64,000 bases of DNA from Lepturacanthus savala (lineage: Eukaryota; Chordata; Actinopteri; Scombriformes; Trichiuridae): positions 20,853,690-20,917,689 of the forward strand of contig CM060463.1 in the NCBI GenBank assembly GCA_030544235.1, written 5' to 3'. Below the pieces are notes generated by a model. It was not told the origin of the DNA, did no database searches, and saw only the letters and a list, made by a program, of their open reading frames with translations. Positions 11,801 to 20,989 of the stretch are shown one piece after another. The translations under genes and the position numbers were made by a program. Every line of letters begins with the position of its first letter. Position 1 is the first letter of the stretch.

Positions 11801-14800
11801 CTATTGTGTTTATTTCGTGCCCAATAAATACACATTTGTTTGGAAGAATCAACAAGTGTTTTCCTTTTAACTCCCAGGTCATAAAACAACACATTCAGCA
11901 ATCCCTACTGGAGAAGGAGCTGCTGTACTTTGGATATGAAGCCTTCGGAATCACCTTTGTAGATCCAGTGAGTGAATAAGCCATCCCCTACTGCTCATTT
12001 CATGCTGAAATCTAAATGGAATGATTGGACATTTGAATTAACTGCCTGTCGTTTTGTATTTAGGACACATGGACTCCTGAAGATGTCATGCCTAAGAAGC
12101 TGAGAGACAAGCAAAAGTAAGATTTAATTGACACGCCTACATGGTTTGCATCCCCTGTGTATAAATTTGAATTAAAAGAGACGTTAATCCGTTAAAGTGA
12201 TTGTTTCTTCCTTTTTGTCTCAGGGCCGACAGAGAAACTGCAGCAAGGATCACAGAGGAAATAGGAAACCTGATGAAAGAGATTGAAACCCTGGTTGAGG
12301 AGAAGAAGAAGGACACTACAGAAATAAACACAGCCATTGTTCCACAGGAAGGTGAATATGTTCTCTATGAGTTTTGAATGTCTCAGCTGGTACATTTAGT
12401 ACATCTTTTTTTTTTTTTACCATCCAACGAGATTACAGTATTGATTTTGAAAAAAATGGAATGTCCTACCTTTTATTATCCTTGGCTATTGCCTTTTGTT
12501 TAAGTCCTGTTTTATGACCTCTATCGTCCAGATGGCGCTCGGACGTATGATAACATTAAGGTGACCATGACGTCCTCGCAGCTGAACGGCTCTCAGCGGG
12601 TGCTGCTGGACGGTGTGATCACCGATGACGAGTGCCGGGAGCTGCAGCGCCTCTCCAATGTGAGTTATCTAAAAGATGGAGTTTATGAAACAATCTAATG
12701 ATTACTTTGTATGACCCACATGAATGAGAAGATTGGATATTTCAATATTGTTATTATGATTCACTGCATTTGAACACAAGCGAGAGAGCAGTTGAGGCTA
12801 AGCGAGCCACAGACAAACTCCATATAGAAAGGTCCCAGACCAAGGTCTTGAACCTGTGACTTTCTTGTTGTGAGGCAACGGTGCTAACCACTGCTCCACT
12901 GTGTTGCCTTAATCAGCAATATATTGGACATTTTCTCATTGCCACATATTTCCTAATTTGTCGCATAATCCTTGAAAAATAAACCCAAAATATAGCCCAT
13001 CTTTCACCAAACCCATATACTGTATAAATGTGCGTTTTTCTTTCAAATATTGATAGGAACTTTCTCATCCTGCGTCTGCTGTGCATCCCAGTCATCATGT
13101 TAAAGTCTCATTGTGCTTATTTCTCAGACTGCTGCTAAGAAAGGTGATGGCTACAGGGGGAGCCCCTCCCCCCACACCCCCAGCGAGACGTTCCAGGGAG
13201 TCACCGTCCTGAAGGCTGTCAAGGTCTGTAGCTCTGCTCTGATCGGTCAAACCCTGGACGCTCAGTTTAGATAATAGCCACAAAGCCACGTTTTTCTCTG
13301 TGAGAATGATCATACTGTGTTTCTGCTTCCCACAGCTGGGACAGGAGGGGAAGGTCCCACTGAAAAGCGCCCGCCTGTTCTTTGACCTGAGCGAGAAGGT
13401 GAGGACGGTTTTGATGTCGCATTTCCGTTTGGAAAGTCCACTCTACTTCTCCTACTCCCACCTGGTCTGCCGCTCCGCCATCGATGGTGAGTGGATATTT
13501 CGCTACAGCTTAGAAAAATGTCAACTTTGTTTCTGAGAGGATTCTTGTTTGGTAGTAACTGTTATATCATTTTTATGTAATTATTTGTGCATCATTCCTG
13601 AGAAAAGTGCAATTTTGCCAGCACGTGAATTATATTTTGTAGAGATATCATTATAATGCAAAGACACTTTTAGTGAGTGTCCAAGCATTTAAAGAGTACA
13701 CAGGAGGGGCAACTGAGTAAAGGATATTCATATACCACTGATTCTTGAGTATTTGGATAAAACAGCACTTGATTTTGAAAATAGACACTTAATTTACCAA
13801 ATCTGACTGTATGTATAAACCAAGGTCTTAGCTGTGCATTCATGTTTTGTCACCACAGTCAGACAGACAAAAAGTTAGTCTTTCACATGATGATCAACAT
13901 TTTACGACCCAAACAACAATTTGATTAACAAAACGATCTGTAGTTATAATAATCAATATATTAATTGATCAGAATAATTCTGCTGCTTATTCAGAGAAGC
14001 AGGACCGTGAAGACCTGAGTCACCCTGTTCATGCAGACAACTGCCTGCTGGTGTCTGAGCTCAACGAGTGCATAAAGGAGCCTCCTGCATACACACACAG
14101 AGACGTCAGGTGAACATGCACACACACATACACATACACATACACTACAGTGGTTACAGAGTGTGTTGATGACAAGCAGCCACATAACATCCCAACGTGT
14201 CTCCCCTCCAGTGCCATCCTTTATCTAAATGACGACTTCGAAGGAGGAGATTTCATTTTTACAGAGTTGGATGCAAAAACCGTCACGGTAAATATTCAAC
14301 CACGCTTTCATCTGAGCTCACAGCATAGTGTCAGTAAAACATTTGTACGTTAAGCTATTAAATTGTCTAATATGGCCTGTAAATTATGTACATTGTATTT
14401 TGGGTCTCCTTCAGGCTCAGGTGCGTCCGCGGTGCGGCCGGGTGGTCGGGTTCGGCGCGGGAAAAGAGAACCCTCACGGCGTCAGAGCCGTCACTAAGGG
14501 TCAGAGGTGCGCTGTAGCTCTGTGGTTCACCCTGGATCCTGCCCATGAGGAAAAGGTATGGACTGGCTGTGTACAATAAGGGGCTTTTAATACCTAAAAA
14601 TTAACTCAGGTCTGTTCACCTGGTCTGTTTGGTTCATTTAAGATGATGTTGAAAGCTGTCAATCGAACAAAAAACTGAATTAAAACCGCCTGAAAAGATG
14701 GATTTTTGGTTCACTCTGTTTGTGGCGTGAAAACAACCATATGTGGTTTTAGCTTCATCTCATAAGCTAAACTACTAATAAATCCATCCGCTCAGTGTGA

Positions 14801-16506
14801 AATCTATTCAGCACACAATCTTATAATTGATCAGTATAAGTCATCTATATATTTATGCAAATCATCTGGTTACCCTGGTAACTATCATCTATGTGAGCCT
14901 GGGGAAAAAATGCTGTTGAAAGCTGTCAAAATGATGTTAAAACCGCTGTGCTTGTATCTTACTCTTCCGTGTCTTGTCACAGTAATAAGAGCTGAATCAT
15001 TAACTGTATTACAGCCCCTTTTCACCCTGTCTCTACCGGTTTAGTCATTATTCATAATGTGGTCAATTTGCAGTCCAATAATACTAATAATACTTATAAT
15101 ATGGTATTTCTGTATGATATAGACACATCAGAAGCGTTCAAGTGCTTTACCTACATGATTCATAATGATGATGATGATGATGATGTTGATAATGATGCAA
15201 GATGACAGTCACCAAAACCATCTAATCAATAAGATACCTGTCAGTAGAGCTGCAACGAACCACTGTGTGTGAGTGTGTGTCAGGGCCTATTTCTTAAGGA
15301 TTTCAAAGTATATTTGAGCTGTAAAAATCAATTAGTTGCCAATTCTTATATTAATCGTCAACTACTTTGATAAGTTCTACTTTGTTCCAGCTTCTCAAAT
15401 CTGATTATGTTTTGTCTATTTTAGTCTTCTATAATAGTAAATTTATTATCTTTGGGATGTGTTTAAAATATTACACTATTTTCTGAACTAAACAAATAAA
15501 TGATCAATCTCTTCAATAATCAATACCTAGTTAATATTATAACATTTGCAGCTGAGACTGACAGCGTCGTCATTATTTTTGCAGGTCATATTGCAGGTTT
15601 GGTCGTAAACCAGAGTTAAGTTGATCAATCACTTAGTTGATCGACAGAAAATTAACACGATTTTAACTTGATGATAATACATGTCAAATTCAAAATCTGT
15701 ATAATTAGATGAAACCACCTTAAGTGTGTGATTGTGTGTGCTCAGGCCTTTTAAAGTGCATAATTGTTAAGGATTTCTGTGGCTTTTTAGTTTTTTTTTT
15801 AATAGTAAACTGATCATCTGTGGGTCATCATGTTCTTTTCTCTTAGTTCCTTAGTAAAAAGTCAACAGGTGAACAGGAACCTGACTAGCATGCAACACCA
15901 AATGACATACTAATGTATAAATAACAAGCTGTAAGTTAAAGAACCTCTATTCTGCAAAACTGACCTAGTGTGATTAGAACTTTTGTCTCTGGTCCTGGTA
16001 TTTTGATTTCTAATTGGATCACATTTCCTTTTGTTCTGTAGGACAGAATCCAAGCTCAGGATATGCTGAAGATGTTTTCCACCCCTGTAAACGCCGAGTT
16101 CATCAGAACAGACAGCTCATCAGAGCCCCCTGCACAGGCTGATCAGGAGAGAGCTGATAACAAACAAGACGATAAAGCAGCAGAGCCACCGGCCGACACG
16201 CAGGAGGGAAAAGCAGCAACATCGCAAGAGGACAAAGTGGAGGTCAAGACGGACGGCCAAACGTCAGCGACGGGCACCAAAACAACTAAAGCCAAAACTG
16301 CTACAAAAGCGAAGGCCAAAGCCGGAGAACCAGCAAAAGCCAAGACGGACAAAGCGAAACCTGCTGCGAAAACAGGTGAGAAGCAGGTCAAAGCACAAAC
16401 CAAGAAGGCTGATAAAAAGGACGCGAAAAAGACGGCAAAAGCAGCGACCAAAAAGGATTCAACAAATGTTAAAGCAGACGCCTCAAACATCAAGGTGGAG
16501 CTGTGA
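2859..16506 (+). CDS. p3h1: Prolyl 3-hydroxylase 1 (leprecan), complete, 15 coding exons
   Basis: P3H1 is an ER enzyme that 3-hydroxylates selected prolines of procollagen chains, in a complex with CRTAP and cyclophilin B. Exons: 2859-3317, 4873-5025, 7628-7817, 8886-9017, 10015-10154, 11878-11967, 12064-12116, 12224-12351, 12532-12659, 13128-13223, 13336-13486, 13995-14109, 14212-14287, 14415-14555, 16042-16506. They total 2517 nt (838 aa) with every phase consistent. Visible features: signal peptide (1 to about 18); CxxxC motifs at 71-75, 113-117, 240-244 and 276-280; a Glu/Lys-rich linker with EIGNLMKEIETLVEEK; and the dioxygenase domain with HPVHAD (H586, D588), NPHG (H658) and R668. These sit four residues below the human P3H1 active-site numbers I recall. 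The family is usually about 700-740 aa; the excess is a Lys/Ala-rich tail ending KVEL. P3H2 was rejected because the linker and the CKQHC segment fit P3H1, and cldn19 lies next door. The start is the first ATG giving a signal peptide. Intron 2 needs a GC donor. Confidence 0.93.
4873..5025 (+). CDS. p3h1: p3h1 exon 2 (residues 154-204), GC splice donor
   Basis: The acceptor TTTTTTCAG|ATA is strong. The 51 codons carry the conserved KAVAAAHTFFQANPDHMEM block. Continuity with the next exon (PHM then AEF, phase 0) requires the intron to begin GCGAGT after CATATG. The nearest GT, four bases further on, would shift the frame. This is therefore most likely a GC-AG intron. Confidence 0.9.
5319..6110. 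mobile_element. hAT-like MITE in p3h1 intron 2, split by a SINE
   Basis: The left end TAGTGATGGGAATTCC and the right end CACATCACTA are inverted copies of each other's termini. Internal AGAGCCGGCTCTTT palindromes occur near both ends (5379-5394 and 6065-6079), as in a common teleost hAT-like family. No clear 8-bp target duplication is seen. The middle is interrupted by a SINE at 5493-5851. Confidence 0.7.
5493..5851 (-). mobile_element. Full-length tRNA-type SINE with 14-bp target duplication
   Basis: Read on the - strand it begins with a tRNA-like head: a GGTGGCGCAGGGGTTAGCGC box A region and a GGTTCAAGACC box B. A long unrelated body follows, and the 3' end carries short TGAC repeats rather than poly(A). 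The 14-mer CTAAATCCTCTGGT flanks it exactly at 5479-5492 and 5852-5865, so the insertion went into the older MITE. At least six further copies or fragments lie in the window (12.8, 28.7, 32.9, 34.4, 55.7 and 57.6 kb). Confidence 0.85.
7200..7560. repeat. Degenerate AGGGCTGCAACTAA-type MITE copies
   Basis: Contains the family hallmarks TACTCAAATGGATTAATCAA (7245-7264), alternating ATTAAT/ATTGATT stretches, and a TAGGGCTG end near 7490. Related sequence in the opposite orientation fills 15245-15790 of intron 14. Ends are eroded. Confidence 0.5.
7628..7817 (+). CDS. p3h1: p3h1 exon 3 (residues 205-267 plus 1 nt)
   Basis: Acceptor TTTCTCCTCAG|GCC. Encodes the tetratricopeptide-like AEFLLGKSYYSDESFGLAAE segment, the third CxxxC motif (CRALC, 240-244) and the conserved YDGYNYMEY signature. 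The donor ACAG|GTGACA leaves phase 1. Confidence 0.95.
7866..8783. mobile_element. hAT-like MITE (GGTGTCAAA termini) in p3h1 intron 3
   Basis: The left end GAGAGGTGTCAAAAG and the right end ATTTGACACCCCT form terminal inverted repeats. The flanks AGAAGATG (7858-7865) and GGAAGATG (8784-8791) match at 7 of 8 bases, the duplication size expected for hAT elements. No transposase frame is present. A second copy lies at 19478-20143 and shares the internal motif TTCTACTTAAGTAA. Confidence 0.75.
8825..8882 (+). repeat. (GT)29 microsatellite abutting the p3h1 exon 4 acceptor
   Basis: Pure GT dinucleotide run ending three bases before the exon 4 boundary (GTGTGTCAG|ACC at 8886). It takes the place of a normal polypyrimidine tract. 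Confidence 0.98.
8886..9017 (+). CDS. p3h1: p3h1 exon 4 (residues 268-311)
   Basis: Carries the fourth CxxxC motif (CKQHC, 276-280) and REKPFEDFLPSHFNYLQF, the segment that most clearly separates P3H1 from P3H2. Phase 1 in and phase 1 out, with donor ACA|GTGAGT. Confidence 0.95.
9195..9950 (+). mobile_element. L2-type LINE reverse-transcriptase fragment in p3h1 intron 4
   Basis: The 82-codon frame 9342-9590 reads YLDIILDDNLSFKPHI, then LGFYFRHKSC, then LLDYSDVLYMN, which is the thumb region typical of L2-type fish LINEs. After a stop, the continuing frames give LDTTYHCALRFI and HWYTFIYKAIIGLL, the end of the same domain. Stops and a missing 5' part show it is a dead 3' fragment. Confidence 0.8.
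10015..10154 (+). CDS. p3h1: p3h1 exon 5 (residues 312-358)
   Basis: Acceptor GGCTCCAG|GTGAG. Encodes YEQAIECAKTFLLFHPDD and the following helix (MKQNLAYYSAVLGED), the last tetratricopeptide-like unit before the linker. The donor CAG|GTAAAG is in phase 0. Confidence 0.94.
10736..11062. repeat. AGGGCTGCAACTAA-type MITE copy in p3h1 intron 5
   Basis: Contains the family body: AATCGATTAATTGATT, AAGAAGAAAATGT, ATGATGATCTTTGGG, AAAAAGACATTTTATTCTAC, and an end reading TTAGTTGCCCTAAT. Related copies are at 15.2, 17.9, 18.1, 26.5, 30.3 and 38.0 kb. Confidence 0.65.
11878..11967 (+). CDS. p3h1: p3h1 exon 6 (residues 359-388)
   Basis: Thirty codons (VIKQHIQQSLLEKELLYFGY, then EAFGITFVDP), phase 0 at both ends. 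Acceptor CTCCCAG|GTC, donor CCA|GTGAGT. Confidence 0.93.
12064..12116 (+). CDS. p3h1: p3h1 exon 7 (residues 389-405 plus 2 nt)
   Basis: Short 53-nt exon encoding DTWTPEDVMPKKLRDKQ, between introns of 96 and 107 nt. Donor CAAAA|GTAAGA, phase 2. Confidence 0.92.
12224..12351 (+). CDS. p3h1: p3h1 exon 8 (residues 406-448)
   Basis: Acceptor TTGTCTCAG|GGCC. Encodes the P3H1-specific charged helix ADRETAARITEEIGNLMKEI and the ETLVEEKKK that follows. Donor GGAAG|GTGAAT leaves phase 1. Confidence 0.93.
12532..12659 (+). CDS. p3h1: p3h1 exon 9 (residues 449-491)
   Basis: Encodes the beginning of the catalytic region: SSQLNGSQRVLLDGVITDDE and then CRELQRLSN. Acceptor CGTCCAG|ATGG, donor AAT|GTGAGT, phase 0. 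Confidence 0.94.
12815..12912 (-). mobile_element. 5' head fragment of the tRNA-type SINE in p3h1 intron 9
   Basis: About 100 bp matching the 5' part of the SINE at 5493-5851 in the same orientation: a GGTGCTAACCACTG box A region, GGTCTTGAACC over box B, and GGTCCCAGACC. Diverged and truncated. Confidence 0.7.
13128..13223 (+). CDS. p3h1: p3h1 exon 10 (residues 492-523)
   Basis: Encodes KKGDGYRGSPSPHTPSETF, the conserved GDGYRG-x-SPHTP signature of prolyl 3-hydroxylases, then GVTVLKAVK. Phase 0/0. Confidence 0.95.
13336..13486 (+). CDS. p3h1: p3h1 exon 11 (residues 524-573)
   Basis: Encodes LGQEGKVPLKSARLFFDLSE and PLYFSYSHLVCRSAID, part of the dioxygenase jelly-roll. It follows a 112-nt intron. 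Donor GATG|GTGAGT leaves phase 1. Confidence 0.95.
13995..14109 (+). CDS. p3h1: p3h1 exon 12 (iron ligands H586 and D588)
   Basis: Encodes EKQDREDLSHPVHADNC, which contains the HxD pair that binds Fe(II), then NECIKEPPAYTHRDV. Phase 1 in, 2 out. A 102-nt intron with a short CA-rich stretch follows. Confidence 0.96.
14212..14287 (+). CDS. p3h1: p3h1 exon 13 (residues 612-637)
   Basis: Encodes AILYLNDDFEGGDFIFTELD and then AKTVT, the LYLNDDFEGGxFxFTE core strand of this hydroxylase family. Donor ACG|GTAAAT, phase 0. Confidence 0.95.
14415..14555 (+). CDS. p3h1: p3h1 exon 14 (distal His H658 and R668)
   Basis: Encodes CGRVVGFGAGKENPHGVRAV, with the third iron ligand H658, then TKGQRCAVALWFTLDP, with R668 expected to hold 2-oxoglutarate. 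Phase 0/0. Confidence 0.96.
15163..15185. repeat. (ATG)n microsatellite in p3h1 intron 14
   Basis: About seven ATG/GAT units, then an imperfect continuation to about 15196. Confidence 0.9.
15245..15790. repeat. Composite of AGGGCTGCAACTAA-type MITE relics in p3h1 intron 14
   Basis: AGCTGCAACGAACC at 15248, then AATTAGTTGCCAATT, TCTTTGGG and GATCAATCACTTAGTTGATCG. It shares blocks with 7200-7560 in opposite orientation, including the sequence around AATTAGTTGCC and the (A)GGGCCTATTTCTTAA segment. Confidence 0.5.
16042..16506 (+). CDS. p3h1: p3h1 exon 15: catalytic end plus Lys/Ala-rich tail, KVEL terminus
   Basis: The first about 30 codons (DRIQAQDMLKMFSTP and following) match the usual C-terminal end of P3H1. 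About 120 residues follow of low-complexity sequence with an acidic/Gln-rich part (ADQERADNKQDDKAAEPPA) and then a strongly basic part full of AKT/KAK/KPA units, resembling a linker-histone tail. The protein ends NIKVEL, a KDEL-type ER-retrieval signal with Val in place of Asp. The reading frame is open throughout and the stop TGA is at 16504-16506. Confidence 0.93.
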   Translation, partial: DRIQAQDMLKMFSTPVNAEFIRTDSSSEPPAQADQERADNKQDDKAAEPPADTQEGKAATSQEDKVEVKTDGQTSATGTKTTKAKTATKAKAKAGEPAKAKTDKAKPAAKTGEKQVKAQTKKADKKDAKKTAKAATKKDSTNVKADASNIKVEL

Positions 16507-16796
16507 TCACACGGCACCCTGTGACTCTCTACAATGTGGTGTCTGTTTTTCTAGTATTTTCTACAAAGTGTTGTCAGTGGGTGAGCTGAATGACAGGATG
16601 TGGTACTTTTAATGCATTTTAATTCATTGGTTACAGAGGACTGAGTCTTTTAAAGTCTGGCCATTAGTTTAAAAAAAGGACTGCTGTAACACTGAAATCC
16701 TCTCGACTACTTTAATATTGTTGCTGAGAGTCTGGAAACATGGCCTCCAAAATCACTGTAACCATCTTTACTCTACATCCAAAGCTGTGTGTGTGT

Positions 16797-16833
<37 letters not shown>

Positions 16834-16848
16834 TGTGTGTGTGTGTGT
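16797..16848. repeat. (GA)n(GT)n compound microsatellite in the p3h1 3'UTR
   Basis: A GAGA run followed by a GTGT run, in the transcribed 3' region. Confidence 0.95.
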
Positions 16849-16972
16849 TTGTAGTTTCTTCTGATTTCAGCCTGACCTTTCTTCATCTGTTTTCTTTTAT
16901 TTGTGATGTGTGAACCAGCTACAGGTGGGTTAAAGGGGGAGGTGGAATCAACCCAACTGTGGGAACCAGTGA

Positions 16973-16978
16973 AATAAA
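16973..16978 (+). terminator. p3h1: Probable p3h1 polyadenylation signal
   Basis: AATAAA 467 bp after the stop codon. T/GT-rich sequence follows from about 16995 as a downstream element. No better signal lies closer to the stop. Confidence 0.7.
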
Positions 16979-17210
16979 AGTGATGTTTCTAAATTGTGCT
17001 GATTTTTTTTTGTTTTTTTTTAAAGAGGTGCAGTACCTGATGCTTACACTAGGTGGCAGGATGGAAGCATTTTTCAGTAATTTGTCACACACTCTTGCTG
17101 TAGTAGTAATAATCCGTAACAAATTCATTTCTGTTCAAAACCCTTGGGTAGTGAACTTAAGGGTTTCTTGGAAACCCTGCTGTGGTTAGTTTGAGACCTG
17201 AATATTTCAA

Positions 17211-17498
17211 CACTGCAAAAAAAATCTCAACAGCTCAAAACGCTTGCTTTTGGTACAATTCGTCCAATTCGTCCAAGTAGAATTATCTCATTTCACTGGC
17301 AGATTTATCTTATTTCTATTTTTTTCCTGATTTGAGTCAATTTGGTCATGTTAAGGAAACGACTAACATTTTCTTTAAAAAGGATAAAATTGGCTAAAAT
17401 AAAGAAAAAAGTTGAAATTGGCTAAATTATCTGCCAGAGGAATAAGAATATTCTAATCAATATTGGAATAACCTGTTAAGATTTCAGTTTTTGCAGTG
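17211..17498. mobile_element. MITE with CACTGCAAAAA terminal inverted repeats
   Basis: Begins CACTGCAAAAA and ends TTTTTGCAGTG, an 11-bp perfect inverted repeat. The interior contains the family motifs TTGGTACAATT, GTAGAATTATCT and TTATCTGCCAGAGGAATAAG. A related copy is at 48766-49163, and weaker ones are near 41.2, 50.4 and 63.9 kb. Confidence 0.8.
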
Positions 17499-17874
17499 AA
17501 AGGGCTCACTGATCCACAATCACTTCTCTTCCTTGAAGCTAATCAGATTTGAACACTATTTTTATTTATATTCAGATTTCTATTCTTTCATTAAAATATA
17601 TTCTTTCCTTCTCCACCATCACCCAGAGCGACAGAAATAACAGAAAACACCTTATTAATGGTGTATCTTCAGTAGTGGAAAATAACTCATAACCTAGTCC
17701 TACATTTTAGGACTTTTTAGGTACTTTTCCTCAGTGTTTCCATGTAATGGCACTTAATATTTCTACTCTGGCACATTCCAGTTGGAAACAGGAAAATACT
17801 TACCTTAACAAGACAAAAATTAGGACCCTACATACAATAAATATGAACAGCTTATAAAACATCGCGTGTGACTC

Positions 17875-18450
17875 TAGGGCTGCAATTAATGACTATTTTG
17901 ATAGATGATTAAAATAGTATAAAAAAAATGGTATAAAATGATGATCACTGTTTTCCAAGGCTGAAGTTTAACCATTAATATCTTTTCATCATCATCAGGC
18001 CAAAATTTAGTTAATCTTCTTTCAATCAACTTTGATTGAACATTTGATCAACTTAACTTTGGTCAATGACCAAATACCTGCAAAACTAATAAAGTTGCCA
18101 TCAGTCTAAGCTGCAAATGTAATAATGCTCACTAGGGCTGCAACTAATGACTATTCTGATAGTGAACTAATCTATCTGTTATTGAAATGATTAAATGATT
18201 AGTTGTTCAAATCTGGAGTTTCAAATCTGGAGTTTCAACCTAACACTAAAATATATTTGTCCAGACCAACATTCCACAACCCAAATATTATACATTTACT
18301 GTCATAGAAGATTAAAGAAAACAGAAAATAATCATATTGGAGAAGCTGAAACCAGAGAATCTGGGCATTTTCTTCTTAAAAATGACTCAAATCAATTAAT
18401 TGGTGAATTGTAATAGTTGATTAATCAATTGATTAATTGTTGCAGCTCTA
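17875..18450. mobile_element. Two adjacent AGGGCTGCAACTAA-type MITE copies
   Basis: One TAGGGCTGCAATTAATGAC end starts at 17875 and a second at 18133. The second copy runs to TTGTTGCAGCTCTA at 18450, giving an inverted-repeat pair about 318 bp long. The first copy lacks its far end. Confidence 0.7.
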
Positions 18451-19477
18451 TATAAATATTTAAATAATGTTTGCATGTTAATGCACTAATAATCTATGTA
18501 ATCTATTTGATATTGTCACTGAAAGAGGCTGTTCTTGTACTTTTGATAGTTCAACAATTTTGTAACCTACCTTTTGCAACGTATCTGCTTTGGTTCCTCG
18601 TCTCAAAAGAGTTTGATGATATAATGCAGTCAAATGCTTTTCTTAGCTCAACTTTATGATGATACTAAGACGTATGAAATGCTTTAAGAACTCTTGTAGT
18701 TGTCCAAAGAATGCCTAAAACATGAATCATAAAACCAGAGCAAGCAACACAAGGACACACAAAGATATCAATAAGAGAACAGCATTTGCAGCAGGTTCTA
18801 GGGGAATAGGCTAAATGAATGCACTCACATTACATTAGTGCAGTAGACTGAGCATGAATAACATATATAACTGAAGTCTTAACTAGAGACTGAACTAAAA
18901 GTAAAACCTAGGACCATATTCTTATCTCTTGAACTGATTAACAAGTACATTTTTAGCATTTGGCACCTGGTGATATCAGATACACTTAATAAAAAGACAA
19001 AAGGCAGGAGGTATCATATACAGACAGAAACGCAGGGTGAAGAAATATAATACATACTGGTGAACAAAGTTTCCACAGATCTAAAGCAGTGGTATATCAT
19101 GAGAGAGCATCAGAGTTTAGGTGCCTGGAGTGAAGAACAACCAACAAGCTGTGATCACAGAAGGAGTGCAGTAACGCAGGCAGGTGTCAGAACATGCAGA
19201 ATGGCAAAAATGATCAGAAGAATGGAACTGAATTTAATGAGGAGATGTTTTAAAGCATATACTGTATAAAAAAAAGTTTTAAAGACACTGTCACATTCAA
19301 GCTACACACAGTAGTTTTGCAGCAGCACTCTAAACCCCCTGAGAGTCATCCAGCCGGGGAAATATGTTGTTGAAGGAAGACAAAAAGGGAGAAGACAAGT
19401 CTAGATCAGACAATTAAAAAACAAAAAAACAAAAAAAAATCTTCTTCTGACCTTTTAGTCCACAGGATATAGTTTGT
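18451..19477. other. Intergenic, no recognisable feature
   Basis: AT-rich spacer between p3h1 and cldn19. Short open frames have no splice sites or recognisable residues. Confidence 0.5.
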
Positions 19478-20143
19478 CAGAAGTGTCAAAAGTCTTCATG
19501 TTCATTACTATGGTAGAAGAATTGATACAAGGGTTTAAAATGACTTCTGTAGAAGTTGAAGCATCGACTCAAGCTTCTTATTCAAGGAAAAGTCTAAAAA
19601 ATGGTTTCAAAACTACTTAAAGTAATCATTTGCTTGTCAGTGAAAATATATTAGCGGTTCACTTTTTTGGCAAGAAATATTGCAGTTTATGGTTTATATT
19701 GTCCCTTTGAAAGTATTTGAACATGTAATAGTGAGTGAGTGAGATAACATCTAATAAATTTAACACTCAAGAATAAGACACAAGTGATTTTTAGGTAAAA
19801 GGCAAAAGAAAAATGTGTTTTATGCATATTTTAACAGGGAAATGGGCTGGAATGGTTATAATTAAAGTCACAGAGAGGTCAGACAATACACTTTCTGGCA
19901 GAAAATCACTTTTTGACAGTTTGACAGTTGTCATGAAAACAAGCCGGAATGAAAGCGGGGTATCAGGGATATTTTGTTTAAATGTTAAGGAGTTGAAAGT
20001 ATAGATAATTGCATGTAAAAGGTAAGAATTAGAAGTAAAAGTTGGCTGAAAAATAATTTCTTCAGTAAAGCAGTATAAAATATAGACACACAAAATTTCT
20101 ACTTAAGTAACAAAGTGTTTCTGCTCATTATTTGAAACCTTTG
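19478..20143. mobile_element. Second copy of the GGTGTCAAA-type hAT MITE, perfect 8-bp duplication
   Basis: Begins CAGAAGTGTCAAAAG and ends TTTGAAACCTTTG. TAGTTTGT flanks it exactly at 19470-19477 and 20144-20151. The interior follows the copy at 7866-8783 (AGGGTTTAAA, TGTAGAAGTTGAAG, ACTTTTTGGCA, TTCTACTTAAGTAA). Non-autonomous. Confidence 0.85.
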
Positions 20144-20989
20144 TAGTTTGTATTTCTAAAATACAAAAAGTAAACACACAGGAATTGTAGCGTGTTTTAA
20201 GATATGGAGCTTTCAGGAGTTCAACCAGGTGATTCCTTTTCAGGCCCCAAGTTCCCAGTATTTCATAAAAAAAGAGAGAAAAGAACTGACATGGATCTAA
20301 AAATTAACATAATTATATATTAGCCCTTTGGAGGGTCCTTAATTTCAGGTTGGGAACCAAAATAATCTAAATGGAATTAAAAAAAAAATATATGTAATCA
20401 CAACTGAACCCATCAGTAACGTACACACAGTGTGCTATATATGGTGATTAGGGCTGGGCAATCTAATCAATCTAAATCCTATTGATAAAAAATAGTTCAT
20501 ATTGATCAATATCTACAATTATTGATGATTTTTTACTTTTCAATATTTGAGGGCATTTTTTCCTTATGACCTACTTTTAATATGTAAATGTAGAGTCAGG
20601 CAATATAGTTAGAATATTTTATTTATTTATTTCAGGCATGTCTATTCATCAGATTACATCACACATTGTTGTAGTCTCAATACACATCAAACATGGCTGA
20701 AGCAGAAGCTGAAGCTTATTGAGCCCTGCCCCCATTTTCCACAGTATTTTTCATTTTCTCGTCATGTTATGTTCATGTTACTTTTTTTGTCAAATGACAA
20801 AAAGGGTTTAGCTTCAGTTCAACTTTAGACAAGCAGTTAATAGATACCTTGTGTGTCCACGCAAGTGTTCATTTTCCATCCTTCAAAGTGAGCAAGTGAC
20901 TCTTGTGGTTGTCATGGTATGTCGAAGTCCCTGATGTTGTCTTTTTTTCCAATCTATGTTTTACATTGTACATTGTGTTATTTGTTTTG

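Noticed and set aside
2859..16506. Identification as P3H2 next to CLDN1
   Set aside because: First impression from the P3H-claudin pair. The linker helix (EIGNLMKEIETLVEEK), the CKQHC and REKPFEDFLPSH segments and the AREYV claudin end all fit P3H1 and CLDN19 instead.
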